A stretch of DNA of 64,000 bases from Isoetes taiwanensis (GCA_021234155.1 JAJEKV010000002.1:34328128-34392127), one strand, 5' to 3'; positions 52,667 through 63,833 are shown, counted from the stretch's first letter. The notes: generated by a model not told the origin, from the letters alone. Program-made: numbers and translations.

Positions 52667-55600
52667 CTATGTCTCTATAAATTTATACGGGAGGTGGGGG
52701 AGGTGGCTCTTCCCAGTCCACAGGACTCTCGCACCCCTTAGGATCTGTCTAGATTGCGAGCCCACAACAGCAGAGACACCTCCTTCTGATTCCAATCCTA
52801 CCGGCACAGCTGGTTTCTCGGGCACAGGCTGCACAGGCTCCAAGTCGACAAAGGGCAAAAGTATGCTAGTGGGTATCAAAAAAACGCGGCCCCAGCACTT
52901 AGATCAGCACCCCTCATCACCTCCTCATCTTTTCTCCCTGTAAGTGGAGGCTGGATTTCTGTATAAGTGCCTTTAACATCGCTGGCACCGTTCTTTGCTC
53001 CCAGTTCCTCGTTTTCATCAGGAAAGGATTCACAAGAGCTTATTCTGGTCCTGATGAAACTTACTTTATCTGGGTCTATGTCGCGGAGACGACATTGCGC
53101 CCCTGCTTAAGGGCGCAAACTGCTGTGGTGCCTGATCCAGAAAATGCATCTAAGATCCAGTCTCCAGGGCGAGAAAACCACTGTATCAAATTATTAATAA
53201 GCCTCTGTGGCTTCTGATAATGGGACACCACAGCGCCTTGTCGCTGTGGGTCTCTTAATTTCTGCAGAACAGTCGGGAACTGAAAAGCATTGTAGGGAGG
53301 AGTCTTCTCATTCTGCGTATTGAAATGAACCATGGTTTTTTTGGCGTCCGCGCTGTAAAAACCTATATGAAAATGCTCGAAACAACTCACTAAGCGCGGA
53401 CCACCACCATGACCCTTGACGTTTGTTTTAAGCCTGCCAAACAATACAGCAATTAAAAATTAGTAGAAAGAAAACAAGGAAAATAAGTTAGCCCAGTAGT
53501 GTGGCAGTATAAATTTATACCACGGTTGCCTTGTTGTATAAATTTATACCACGGCGGCAAGCCGTATAAATTTATACAAACATTGCCTTGCTGTATAAAT
53601 TTATACCACGGTTGTTCCAGCGGTTTAAATTTAAACCTTAAGGCAGTTGTGGTATAAATTTATACCGTGGAGTTACAGTAAAAAGAAAAGCGTTGAATGT
53701 AAAGCTTACCAAACGCAGTTTTCGAAGCCGGCATTACAGACCGCTCCCATAGGTTTAAGCACCGACATCGTCTGTAGGTCGGAATGGAAAATGATGACCC
53801 TCCAGTTAGCAGATATCGTGACATCCTTCAGGCCATCCAAAAAAGAACGGACTTGCACGTGCATGAAAGCCTCCTCGTCAAAAGCGCTATCCTTAATTTT
53901 AAAGCCACAAGGAATATCTGCAATGCATAATGTAAAATTTTGCTTGTCTAAAAGAGACCCCAGCCTCGTGCAATCACCCTGAACAACCCGGTACAAGCAG
54001 TCCTGACCGAAAGTTGTAAATCTCTCATAAGTAGTGTCAAAACTGCCAGTGGCGACCTCTTTACCCTGTTCAATTGCCTTAAGTCTCTGCCTCTCCTCCT
54101 TGGCCCTACGAACCAGGTTTAAAAATCCAGTTGGTAGCCCCTTCTTCTTGTTCTGTAAGAATACTGTGAGAGAAAGGCACAAACACAGAACATATTTTCT
54201 GCAAAACTTACCCAGCCACTGAAGTTAACAACGTGCTCTCTGATGATACTATCTGTGGTACAACTTGGGTCTAAAAGCTTGCACTCCTCCCAGTCCTCTA
54301 GGTTTAGCTGCTTCATTAACTCGGCCTGGCAGGTGACAATGTCTTTCTGACTGCAAAGGGAAAAATGTTGTAAGACAAAAAAAGGTAGAAAAAAACACGG
54401 CATAGCAAATGAGGCTTACATCTTAGCTTCCTTGGCCATCTCGTCTAATGTGAATTCCTTAGCCACAACTTTTTCCAAGAGGCGAACAAAAATTTCTTTG
54501 CTTTTTAGACCCTGTAACTGCGTCCAGGGTACAATGCTCATATTTTTTTGTTTTGATTCACCGCCTTTTTTGGGTTTCTTTCCTGCGGAGCTAGCTTGTT
54601 CTTTAAGCTCACCATCTTCGAACATACAAAAAATTCTCTCTTGAAGATCCCACACTTGTAAATGGTCAAACGCAAGTAGTTTAGTGTTGAATGGCATAAG
54701 AGAATTTGTTGCACAGTCTACTGTCTAAATGCGCACGGTGACTAGGCATGGTTTAAATTTATACCGTGCCTCTTCACGGTATAAATTTATACCGTGCCCG
54801 GTCGCGGTATAAATTTATACCGTGATACCGTGGCTTGGGCACGGTATAAATTTATACCGTGAAGAGGCACGGTATAAATTTAAACCGTGCCTGGCCACGG
54901 TATAAATTTATACCGTGCCCGGGCACGTTTTAAATTTATACCGTGACCAGGCTAATACACACTTCTAACCACGCTAAACATAAGTACAAAAGATTGAATT
55001 AAAGCATTTACTTACTTGACCATCTCTGAAAGCGAGCTGAAAGTAGTTATCGTATTGTTTCACAGCCATAATAATGGGCTTCTTATCAGAATCATAACTG
55101 AGGCAGCACTCTGTCACACAGGCTTCTCGAAGCTCTTGAAGCTTATTCTTTTGTTTTTTGAAGTCCTCTCCATGCACTTGTTTGAAATCCACGTACTCTC
55201 GGTGCATGAAACGAATCTTGTCTATGAGGCTCATTTTTAGTCTAAAGTCATTGTCGAGATTGTGACTCACGGCAATGACTTTTGCCTCTTCGTCTGTTAC
55301 ACCCCCGTAAATATGCACTTCCACGCTTTTCCACACTTCGTTACGGCTTTCTTCCTTTGATAGTTCTTTTCTTGCCTTGTAACTGTGTGTGCCTCCAAGG
55401 ACATAATATGTGTAATCTTCGAAGTCTGCCTTTTTGTAATCTTTTAATTGGTTGCACTGACTTCTATCAACCATCACAACTAGTGGCGACACATGCGCAT
55501 GAGGATTCCTTCTCATTCTTTGCTTAAGGATAGCCACATGTGCCGCGCACAACTTTCGGACCTGAAGCACTCTGACCCCATCTTCATTTTTTGGTGGCCT

Positions 55601-57220
55601 CTTAATAGTGCTTAGTGTCAAAGAAATGGTCTGCTTGAGGAGTTTGGTTTCATTTACGTGCTTTAGAATGGCACTTGACTTGTCTGAGGGCCGCACAACA
55701 ATATCAGCCCCAGGAGCCTTTTGTAGAGCTTCTGCTGACTCATCTATAGTCAAGGCTTTTGTGGTTCTTTTCTTTTTGGTAGGAGGCTGTGTATCTACTA
55801 CCAGGGAATGCTTCCTACCCTTTCCCTTTGGCACCACCGGTTCCTCCTCTTCTTCCTCTTCTTGTTCTGAAACCTCGTCCTTTTCGACATCTTCTTGAGG
55901 ACGTGGGTACCAAAGACCCTTTACGATTTCTTTTTCTTCACAAAGTATTACTGAGGACAAAATGTCCACTATGTCCTGTAATGCAGGGTAAATTAGAAAG
56001 ATGATGGTATAAATTTATACGTGAAGCCACTAAGACATACTTACATAGCCATTCTTGTAATTTTCCGCCATGTAATCATGGACGTCTTTAGGTCTGCACA
56101 TGCTTATGCGGAGCATTCTACTGTTCAGAAAATAAAAGACTTCACCGCTGTCATGATTGCACTTCATCAAAATCTCATCTTCATTTCCAGTTGCAGTAAG
56201 TGTTATCATTTCCCCGGCGGGGTAGTAATCATCTTTGTTAAACTTTCCCCTCCCTGAATGGTGACACAAATAAAGGTATGCCTCTGTGGGTTTGCGCTCT
56301 CTCGCTCCCCTGTGCACGTACCACGTCTGGTCTGACAGTTCATATGTTTGTGGCTCTGGTGGTGCTGCCTTTGATGATTGGCCTCTCTGTGTGAACTTGA
56401 TCTTTGGGCTGAAAAGGAGCAAAAAAACCCATTTTTACACCAAAAATACAGTTTTTCGCCACTATTTTGGACACTTTAACTGTAAGAAAACTGGCTTAAA
56501 GGACCTAAAATGCACGCGATTTTAACCCTTTATTTGTGTCATTTGACCTTTAAAACTCAACATTAATACTCAACTACTAAGGTTCAGGACATTTTTTTAG
56601 ACTCGACACTTTACGAGAATAGAAGCCACAAACGTTGTCTTCTGTATAAATTTATACCGAAAGTGTTCTGAAACGGTATAAATTTATACGCCTCGAGCAA
56701 GAGCGGTATAAATTTATACCGTTGCAGAACACTCGCGGTATAAAATTATACGCCTCGAGCACGCGCGGTATAAATTTATACCGTGGTATAAATTTATACC
56801 GTTGCAGAACACTCGCGGTATAAATTTATACGCCTCGAGCATGAGCGGTATAAATTTATACCGCGAGTGTTCGAGGCGTATAAATTTATACCGCGAGTGT
56901 TCGGCAACGGTATAAATTTATACCACGGTATAAATTTATACCGCTCGTGCTCGAGGCGTATAAATTTATACCGCGAGTGTTCTGCAACGGTATAAATTTA
57001 TACCACGGTATAAATTTATACCGCTCGTGCTCGAGGCGTATAAATGTATACCGCGAGTGTTCTGCAATGGTATAAATTTATACCGCTCTTGCTCGAGGCG
57101 TATAAATTTATACCGTTCCAGAACACTTTCGGTATAAATTTATACAGAAGGACATTAGACTCAACAGATTAAAAGAGACGAGAAACTACAATAGTACAGA
57201 ATAGAGACTTACGTGGCCAT
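52667..57220 (-). CDS. ParB/sulfiredoxin-like domain fused to N4/N6 DNA methyltransferase (transposon-borne)
   Basis: Exons on the minus strand: 57213-57220, 56045-56408, 55016-55975, 54420-54724, 54212-54350, 53710-54152 and 53433 down to a TAG at 53076. They join in phase to 858 residues. Residues 1-160 are an unknown domain. Then come an acidic run and a KKKR stretch near 160-193. A ParB/Srx-like part contains PLVVMVD and VLGGTHSYKA (about 315-324). A methyltransferase follows in beta order: motif IV at 671-674 reads DIPC where DPPY is usual, then HYQKP, then motif I DAFSGSGTT (835-843). Motif I should continue with DIDPDK, which is present one frame over, just before a perfect GTAAGT donor. 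An A restored in TCCGCGACATAG (CAG to CG) would repair this, leading to a last exon near 52667-52900. Similar ParB-methylase fusions occur in phages and bacteria. The likely role is DNA adenine or N4-cytosine methylation in the nucleus. Confidence 0.8.
52677..52692. repeat. Single palindrome copy near the methyltransferase gene 3' end
   Basis: CTATAAATTTATACGG is a near copy of the 16-bp palindrome GGTATAAATTTATACC. It is the leftmost copy in the element. Confidence 0.7.
53506..53666. repeat. Palindrome array A (6 copies, methyltransferase intron 6)
   Basis: Five copies or near copies of GGTATAAATTTATACC and one GGTTTAAATTTAAACC variant lie in the intron between the two methyltransferase exons. 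Spacers are CACGGTTGCCTTGTT-like. Confidence 0.9.
54750..54942. repeat. Palindrome array B (7 copies, methyltransferase intron 3)
   Basis: Seven copies of the 16-mer, three with TTTAAA-type variants. Spacers such as CGTGCCTCTTCACG and CGTGCCCGG let copies extend into longer palindromes. The array fills most of the intron. Confidence 0.9.
56006..56021. repeat. Single palindrome copy in methyltransferase intron 2
   Basis: GGTATAAATTTATACG, one mismatch from the consensus, lies between the acceptor of exon 3 and the donor of exon 2. Confidence 0.8.
56643..57146. repeat. Palindrome array C: 18 copies forming a giant inverted repeat (intron 1)
   Basis: Eighteen copies of GGTATAAATTTATACC or one-base variants are spaced mainly by CGCCTCGAGCA(A/C/T)GAGC and CGTTGCAGAACACTCGC words. 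The left arm, read from 56643, matches the complement of the right arm, read back from 57146, for over 200 bp with few differences. The whole array is therefore one large palindrome with nested small ones. It fills the intron after the 8-nt first coding exon of the methyltransferase. Confidence 0.93.
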
Positions 57221-57592
57221 GATCGTATGGATTCGCTTATAGCTGTTCGGAGAAGCAAATTGGGGGGGAGGGGGGAGGGGCCCCGAGCAGCGTATGTAGA
57301 AAATAGAGTGACCGGCGCCGGGCTTAAGTACCTCTGTTAAGTGCCGCCAGATAAGCGTTTCTCCATAAAGTTTCCAATACAAGTGTTCAGAGTTTTGATA
57401 AATTTATACCGTTTCGTTCTATGTTGCCCTCCTCTCAGATAAATTTATACCATCTCTCAGATAAATTTATATACTGATCTGCCAGCTTCAAGTTTCCCTT
57501 CTCTGTATAAATTTATACCATCTCTGTGTAAATTTATACCGTCTGCTCTTCTCTCGTATAAATTTATACAGTGTGACGCTAACTTTCTGAGT
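57221..57592. promoter_or_regulatory. Divergent promoter region of the transposon genes
   Basis: 372 bp separate the start codon of the methyltransferase (minus, 57220) from that of the transposase (plus, 57593). A G-rich tract lies at about 57261-57280. The transposase side holds degenerate palindromes. No confident TATA box was assigned, since the palindromes themselves contain TATAAATT. Confidence 0.55.
57396..57570. repeat. Palindrome array D (6 degenerate copies, transposase 5' leader)
   Basis: Six AAATTTATACC-containing copies, mostly half-degenerate (TGATAAATTTATACC, AGATAAATTTATACC, CGTATAAATTTATACA), lie in the 200 bp before the transposase ATG. Spacers are CT-rich (TTCTCTCT-like). 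Confidence 0.85.
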
Positions 57593-60500
57593 ATGGCTCG
57601 AGAGAAAGGAACTGCAGAGCCTCCAACTCCTGTTCACAGGCTTCCTCCTGCAATGACTTTCACACCTCATCAACTGACACCAGGAAGTAGCCACGAAAAT
57701 TCGGCCTCCGATATTCAAACCCCTAGCTCTGTTGAGTTTACTCCAGCACGACCACCTCGGCTTCCACCACCAGTTCAATTTACTCCACCACACCCTGCTC
57801 CTGAACGTCGTTTGCCCCCACCAATGCGTTTTACTCCACCACAGGCTAGAGAGCTCAGACTACCTCCTCCAGTTCATTTTAGTACGTCGCCCATAGTCTA
57901 CCGTAGGCTGCATCCCCGGAGGCAAATCACGCCAACTCCATCCATTTCGCTAAATGGTACTACAACAAGTGGGAGCACTCAGCGCCATGCAACTCCTGTG
58001 TTCTACGACACTTCAGGAGCTGGTCAATTACGTCACCAACCTCGATTACTTTTTCCCAGAGAGAGGGAAAGCACCTCCCCCCAGGACTTGCCCACACCAA
58101 ACCTCTCAGCATCTACTAGTACACCTCATGTTGATCTCTCAGACGAGGACCTACCAAAGCCACAAGACTCTATGTTCGAATTCAAAGCTCCTGCAAGTAA
58201 GAATCTTAAGCGTAACTTACACAAGAAAGCATGTACAACCCAAAGAAGAAAGAAACTCATGGACGAGGCTCACTTGAGGGCAACACATACAAAGCATTGT
58301 TGTTCTCAACGTTGTTTGCTTAAGATTGGACTAAAGGAATTGAGGTTGATTCGTGATAGTTACAGTTCAATGACTCTGCTAGACCAAAGGGGCTACTTAG
58401 CCTTCAATATTAGGCCAGATTATGGTGAGAAGTTTACTTACACAGCTGGTGGCCACACCGTCTGTCAAACAGCCTTTAAATTGATTCATGCTTTAGGCAG
58501 CAGACGACTTGACCGCCTGAAGAAAAGGCTTGACAAGAATCCAGGCATTAATGACTACTGCCATTCAGGAGGTATATCCAGAATTCATGCCCTTCAATGT
58601 GTTTTCTGGATGGAAGGTTTCTTTAAGGAGTCTTGCGAGAAACTCCCTAACAGCCCCATGTACCACTTGAGTGACAACTTCACGAAACGTGAAGTCTACA
58701 ATAATTATAAGGACATGTGTGTTGAGGCTGGAGAACGCCATGTCTGCTACTCTTACTTCACTGTACTCTGGAAAAAAGAGTATTCTCGCGTGTCCATTCC
58801 TAGAAAGCACCGGATGTCTGTTTGTCCTACATGCTCTAAATTAAAAGCTCAGCGACAAAATGCAAGGACACTTCACACTAAAAGTAAGCTTCCAGGACGT
58901 GTTCTTGCCTAGTTCTACTTAAAAGTAGGTTCTTTCCTAAACATGTTTTCATTTCAGATGCATTGAAAGAGAAACTGAACAAGCACAGAGAACAACAATC
59001 TTTGGAAAGGAGAAAATTGACAAAACATAGGAAGAAAGCACTGGAACAACCACTCAACTACATATCGGTTGTTATTGATGGAATGGACCAGAAGAAGACC
59101 ACCCTACCACATTTTGTCAATGTGCCTAAGGATGCTGCTGAAGAAGATTTCACACACCTGCATGTTGTTGGTGCTATGGTATTTAATGGAAAACTATCTT
59201 GCAAGGCATTTTTGAACTATCCAAACATTCATGCTGATCCAAATCTCACTATCACAATATTGAATAAGCTTCTTTCCAATCTAGAACATATACCACCAGT
59301 TCTATATCTTCAGCTAGACAACACGACAAGAGAAAATAAAAATCAGGCGTTGTTTGCTTATTGTGCTATGCTAGTTGAGAAACAAATCTTCAAGAAGGTG
59401 GAGATTGGTTTCCTGCTTGTTGGTCATACACACGATCAAATTGATCAGATGTTCAGTAGGTTCTCTAAACGTCTTGCTCGAAAAAAAGCTCTCAGCCTAC
59501 CAGCAATGATTGAGGTTATCTAAGATTCCTACAATCCTCGTCCAGACATCGAGTTATTAGAAGAAACTTATGATTTCAAGGAATGGATTTTTCGGAGAGA
59601 TCAACTGGGTCACTGTGCTATTGAGCCCTTGAGAAACATTACATTTCAGCATCAGATCAAAATTTCACTTGTAGATGGCAAGGCCATCTTACAAGGAAAG
59701 AAATATGCCACATCCTTGCAGTGGCAGCCAACGACAGGTATTCAATTCATTCGCACCATCCCCAATACTAGTTCTATGCTCTCTGCAGAGCAAATGCCTC
59801 TAAAAAGCTTGAAAGAAATCACAGAGTAAAAAGGAGGGAAGAGCATTTGACTCAAACAAATCATTGGATTATATTGAGACAAGTATTCAGTCGTGCTCTA
59901 ACCACTTTGGGGAGGCAGATGCTTTATGGTGGCCTCAGTTTTTTTCTCGATAACGTGACATGTTGCAAGCTTCATTACAAGGTCGAAGACCAGTTACATT
60001 CAACTGGCCATCTAGGCAAACTCTCCCTGTGCAAGTTGAGAATCAAGAGGAACATGTAGAGATAATGGCTAGCTCAGATGAAGATGACAGAGTCATGTAC
60101 ACTGGCCCCAGACGCACGGCACAACAAGTTGCTCGAGTCTCCGGTTCAGTCTCAGAGATTCAGAAAGGAATGCTCATAGCTGTCCCAGCTGATAATGATG
60201 AATCTGGGAAGCCATTCTGGCTAGCTAGAGTACTGGAGGTAACAAGAGAGGATGGAATTCCCACTCAATTAAAAGTGCACTGGATGAGAATAAATGCTGC
60301 CAATGCTTTCAGTGGGAGTTATACTTTGGAGATAGTAAAAACAGGAGTGGGAAAGAGAGCAAAGTCCAAAGCAAACACTGCTGTCATAGATCTAGATGAA
60401 GTAAAGGTCCTTGCATATGACTTTGTTCTGGCTGCTGCTAATAAGTTACGTATGGTCACTCAAACTTTAATAAGGTCGGCATGTGGATTAGACAAACAAC

Positions 60501-60685
60501 CTAGAAAGGTGGCCAAAAAAGATGATGATGAAGACTCACTTGTAGACAGTGAGGAAGAAGATCGTTCGAGTACATCCAGTTTTGAGAGTGAAGCTGAGGA
60601 TGAAGGCTCAAGTGATCAGGGATTAAATGAGTCTGAGGATGAGATGCATCCTGATATTGCTGCAAAATGTAAGTTTGTCCGATGA
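57593..60685 (+). pseudogene. DUF7869-type, RNase-H-like transposase, recently broken
   Basis: Exon 1, 57593-58883, ends at a GTAAGC donor. Exon 2 starts at 58958 after TTTCAG, in phase. Residues 1-200 are Pro-rich with repeated LPPPVxFTPP units. A Cys cluster CCSQRCL and CPTCSK follow. The core has VVIDGMD (Asp about 471), YLQLDNTTRENKN (Asp about 551) and VGHTHDQIDQMFSRF (Asp 590/593), matching DUF7869 proteins and a DDE/D-type layout. A TAA at 59521-59523 interrupts one frame that otherwise runs to 59829. A frameshift near 59825 and another TAA at 59951-59953 precede a Tudor/SH3-like segment (KGMLIAVPADNDESGKPFWL) and an acidic tail ending at TGA 60683-60685. It is the presumed mobilising enzyme of the element. 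Present sequence cannot make it in full without readthrough or sequence correction. Confidence 0.7.
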
Positions 60686-61019
60686 CTCGAACATGTAAAG
60701 AACAGAAAGTGCAGGTGATGATTGTTTGTCAAAATGTCCTATATTTTTGACAATTTTGTTCATAATTTTGTACAACTTTCACAACCTTCAATATATCACT
60801 TCTTTGTCAATCTACTACCCTTGCTATTTTTTGTTCTAAATTAGGAGGATGAAAATTGCTATTTAAAATTTTTGCATGGAAGTTATGTTCAATCAACCCC
60901 TCAAAAAGGGTATCTAAATTACCTAAATTGTCACACCTGTCACAAAAAACCTTAAAAATGGACTTTTTAGGGGAATTTTAGGGAATCTTTCAAAGATTCC
61001 TTTTGAAGTGCGTTTGGAG

Positions 61020-61050
61020 TAAATAAGTACGTTTCATTTTAAACTTTGTT
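61020..61050 (-). repeat. Right terminal inverted repeat of the 8.85-kb transposon
   Basis: The complement begins AACAAAGTTTAAAATG and matches the left end at 29 of 31 positions. ATAG follows at 61051-61054. Confidence 0.88.
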
Positions 61051-61054
61051 ATAG

Positions 61055-63775
61055 GGCCTATATTCTATAGCTTCTGTATGGTTTAACTCCTTAGCTCCTA
61101 CCTGATCCAAGCACTTGGTTTTAGAGAGCTGAGGCATGCATCGTCCCATCTTTGCTATTATTTTCTCTATTTATTTGGTGGCTTTAAAATGCAGTCTTTA
61201 TGAAATTATATACAATAAGATAAGTTTTTTATTGTTATTTATGTTTTGTGCAAAGCCCACGCCTTTATGATTTATTATCTGCAGGTTTATTGTTCCCGAT
61301 CCTTGCCGCGTCGTTATTCCAAAATGCTTATACATTGATAAAAAATAAGCAACAAAGGAATACACTAAATTTCCAACTACAAGTAGCTCAGCTTTTGCAA
61401 ATCAATTACCCCCTACCTTGATGTAGTTTTATTGTGTTTAGATTTAGGTGACAAAATGGCCTGAAACGGTTGGTTTTAGAAAGCTGAGACATGGATTGTG
61501 TCAGTATTGGCTGATTGTTCAATTTGATATGTTTGCCAACATTTTGTTATCTATTTATTTATTATGCTATTCGATTTCAAGCATCATAGACACATTATGA
61601 GTTGTGCTTCTTTATTGCAGGATAAGCTTAGACCGTGTCATTTGCACTAGAAATCTGATGATCTTTTTGTGACTGATCTTGATCTTTCAGCATCATGGAC
61701 CCATTCTGAGGTGTGCTTTGTTTTTGCAAGATAAGTTCAGGTTCTTCACACTAGAGCCCTCGTGGCCTTTTGTCAAGTTAACAAATAACTGATCTGAAGA
61801 AGCATCTTCTTTCTCTATCCATGGTATATGGTGAGCTTCTTTTCTATGTGCCAATTTGAAGAAAAGAGGATATAAATGATCGATCTAAACATTGTGGAGA
61901 GCTTCGCAACTCTCGCAAAATTATGAAGGTCATTCATAATACAACAGTCGCTTATTAGAACATTTTTTAATACCTCTCGCTGGCTAACAGTTAGCCATGG
62001 GAGAGTTTTATGGATATTGATGCTTGCTTGAACTTATCATTTTTACATCTTGGACTTTTCCGTTGAAGTGAGTGTTTATGCAATCTTCTTTATGTTGACG
62101 TAGGTACAGACGGAATGTGATGTCATGCATTACTGCATAGTGATGCTGCATTACATGTTTATTCCTCTTGACACGTGCATCTCTTTGTATTATCGATTGG
62201 CAACACTGAGGTTTTGACATAGTTTAATTATCCCACATTTTTCACTTCCCAACAAACGTTCTTTCGACTCCAAGGGAATGAAAGGAGGCATATTCTTGGG
62301 AGCAATGGAGAAAGGGTTCTTACGGTTCGTTGCAGCTCCATAAAGGTATATTTCACTAAGGGGGGAGTAATGTTGCACTAAGGGAAAGGGTCATCGGAGG
62401 TTGAATCTAGGCCACCAGGCAGAAGAGGATGGAACTCCGAACGATGAAACTGATGAAGATGGTGCTGCCTAGATAGATGATGTGATGAGTATCTTTAGTC
62501 TATTGTAACCGTGCATGAGGATTTTCAAACTATTGTAACCGTCCCTGGCACTATTAATAAAAAGTAAAGTTTTTTGTTATAAGTTTGTGTCTTCTATATA
62601 TTTCGTTCATTTATGACGGTTCTTTCATGTATGATGGTTCTTTCTATGTCTCTTTCATGTATGATGGTTCTTTCATGTGCCGTTGTGATTTCTCCCTTCG
62701 CGTGCTACAGAATCTTGCTCCAAAGAAATCTTTGCATGTGAAGGGTTGAAACAATCACGGATCAGTCTAGAAGATGCGATGGTCAAGGAAGGTTCACAAG
62801 GCCCATAATCGACTATATTGTTCATACATAGTGGCCTATAGCATGGCAAGAACCATCAGCTGCCTCAAGAAATATCAGAGTCAATGCATCGAGACTTCCC
62901 AAATCTTGCTTTCACGCTTCTTTGGACAATGGAACTTAGAATGTAAACTAAGCTACATTGCCCAAAGAGGCGGGGAAAGAAAGATTGGGAAGTCTCGATG
63001 CTTATACTCGTCAATCACATGATGAGTGATGAACCCCTCCACGCTTCGACCGCTAATCCCAATGGAATCTGTCCCTCTACATCAGACCCTTCTTTTCAGT
63101 GGTCACCATGATTTTATCTGTCATGTTGCTCAAAGGAAAGAAGGCCTGACAAGAGGTCCAGATGTCAAAGGCATTATTGGCCCAAATATTTTGATTCAAA
63201 ACTCGATGACCTTCCTGTTTCAGAATCGCAAGCAACCACTAGGCTTGATACATGCGCGGCCACAATGAAATAGAGTACTCAAAAATCTTGTTACCTCTGT
63301 CCCTGTACAATCTACCACGACTCCGAAGGGGACACGTTCTCTAATTTCAAGTCACAATGCTACTCAAGGTTCTCCATCAACAACAGGAGATAGAATATTC
63401 CATGATTTGGTGCTTAACAACTGCTATACGAATGGACAAAGCTCAAGCAGCATTTTGGCTTGAAATTAAAGAGAGCAACTTGTATACGAGAACTTCCACC
63501 TCTAGAAAGAACGAGTTCTGTTCCACCTCCAATTTGGAGCCTCTTTGTGTAATATAACCTAGCAAAATAACCAACCTACATTGACACAGAGAGGCCCCAA
63601 AAGAGAGTGAGAGCAAAGCTCGCTCTTTCTAAAGGAGGTAACAAGAATTTCGAGAAATCTACATTATTTGCCGCGAACAATATCAGGCCTGGTTAGTCGA
63701 CTACCATCCCGAAGGGTGTGGAGAAGCCAAACCGCAGTCCAGGCTCACTCTCTTTTTGATTTTCCTGTTTGACAA
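61055..63775. other. Intergenic DNA without a supported gene
   Basis: Some local duplications are visible. GGTTTTAGA(G/A)AGCTGAG recurs near 61118 and 61470. An AGCATCAT(A/G)GAC unit of about 55 bp recurs near 61577 and 61688. ATGATGGTTCTTTC repeats near 62630-62680. Plus-strand frames at 62774-63560 are weakly protein-like, but no family is recognisable. Confidence 0.5.
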
Positions 63776-63833
63776 TATCTAAAGTGCCACCTAAAATGAG
63801 TGAGCAAACTCATCCTAGGGGGCACTTTAGATA
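63776..63833. repeat. Short foldback hairpin
   Basis: TATCTAAAGTGCC and GGCACTTTAGATA form a perfect 13-bp outer stem. The interior (AATGAGT and ACTCAT) pairs further around a short loop. This could be a MITE end or a transcript hairpin. Confidence 0.7.

Larger units (their letters stand above)
52205..61050. mobile_element. 8.85-kb DNA transposon carrying a ParB-like/DNA methyltransferase gene and a DUF7869-type transposase
   Basis: Terminal inverted repeats of 31 bp with two mismatches start AACAAGGTTTAAAATG at 52205-52235 and end with the complement at 61020-61050. The element is flanked by ATAG at 52201-52204 and 61051-61054. A second pair of inverted words (GAAGTGCGTTTG and CAAACGCACTTC) lies just inside. 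Inside are two divergent genes, the ParB-methyltransferase (minus) and the transposase-like gene (plus), separated by 372 bp between start codons. About 39 copies of a 16-bp palindrome occur within 52677-57570. A 4-bp target duplication fits groups such as Sola. The assignment is uncertain. Confidence 0.85.

Noticed and set aside
55282-56257. Plus-strand frames over the ParB-like exon
   Set aside because: Antisense shadows of the minus-strand methyltransferase gene.
53506-57146. Palindrome arrays considered as CRISPR-like
   Set aside because: The repeats are themselves full palindromes, spacers are repetitive and not unique, spacing is irregular, and the arrays lie in introns of a spliced gene in a eukaryotic context with no cas genes.
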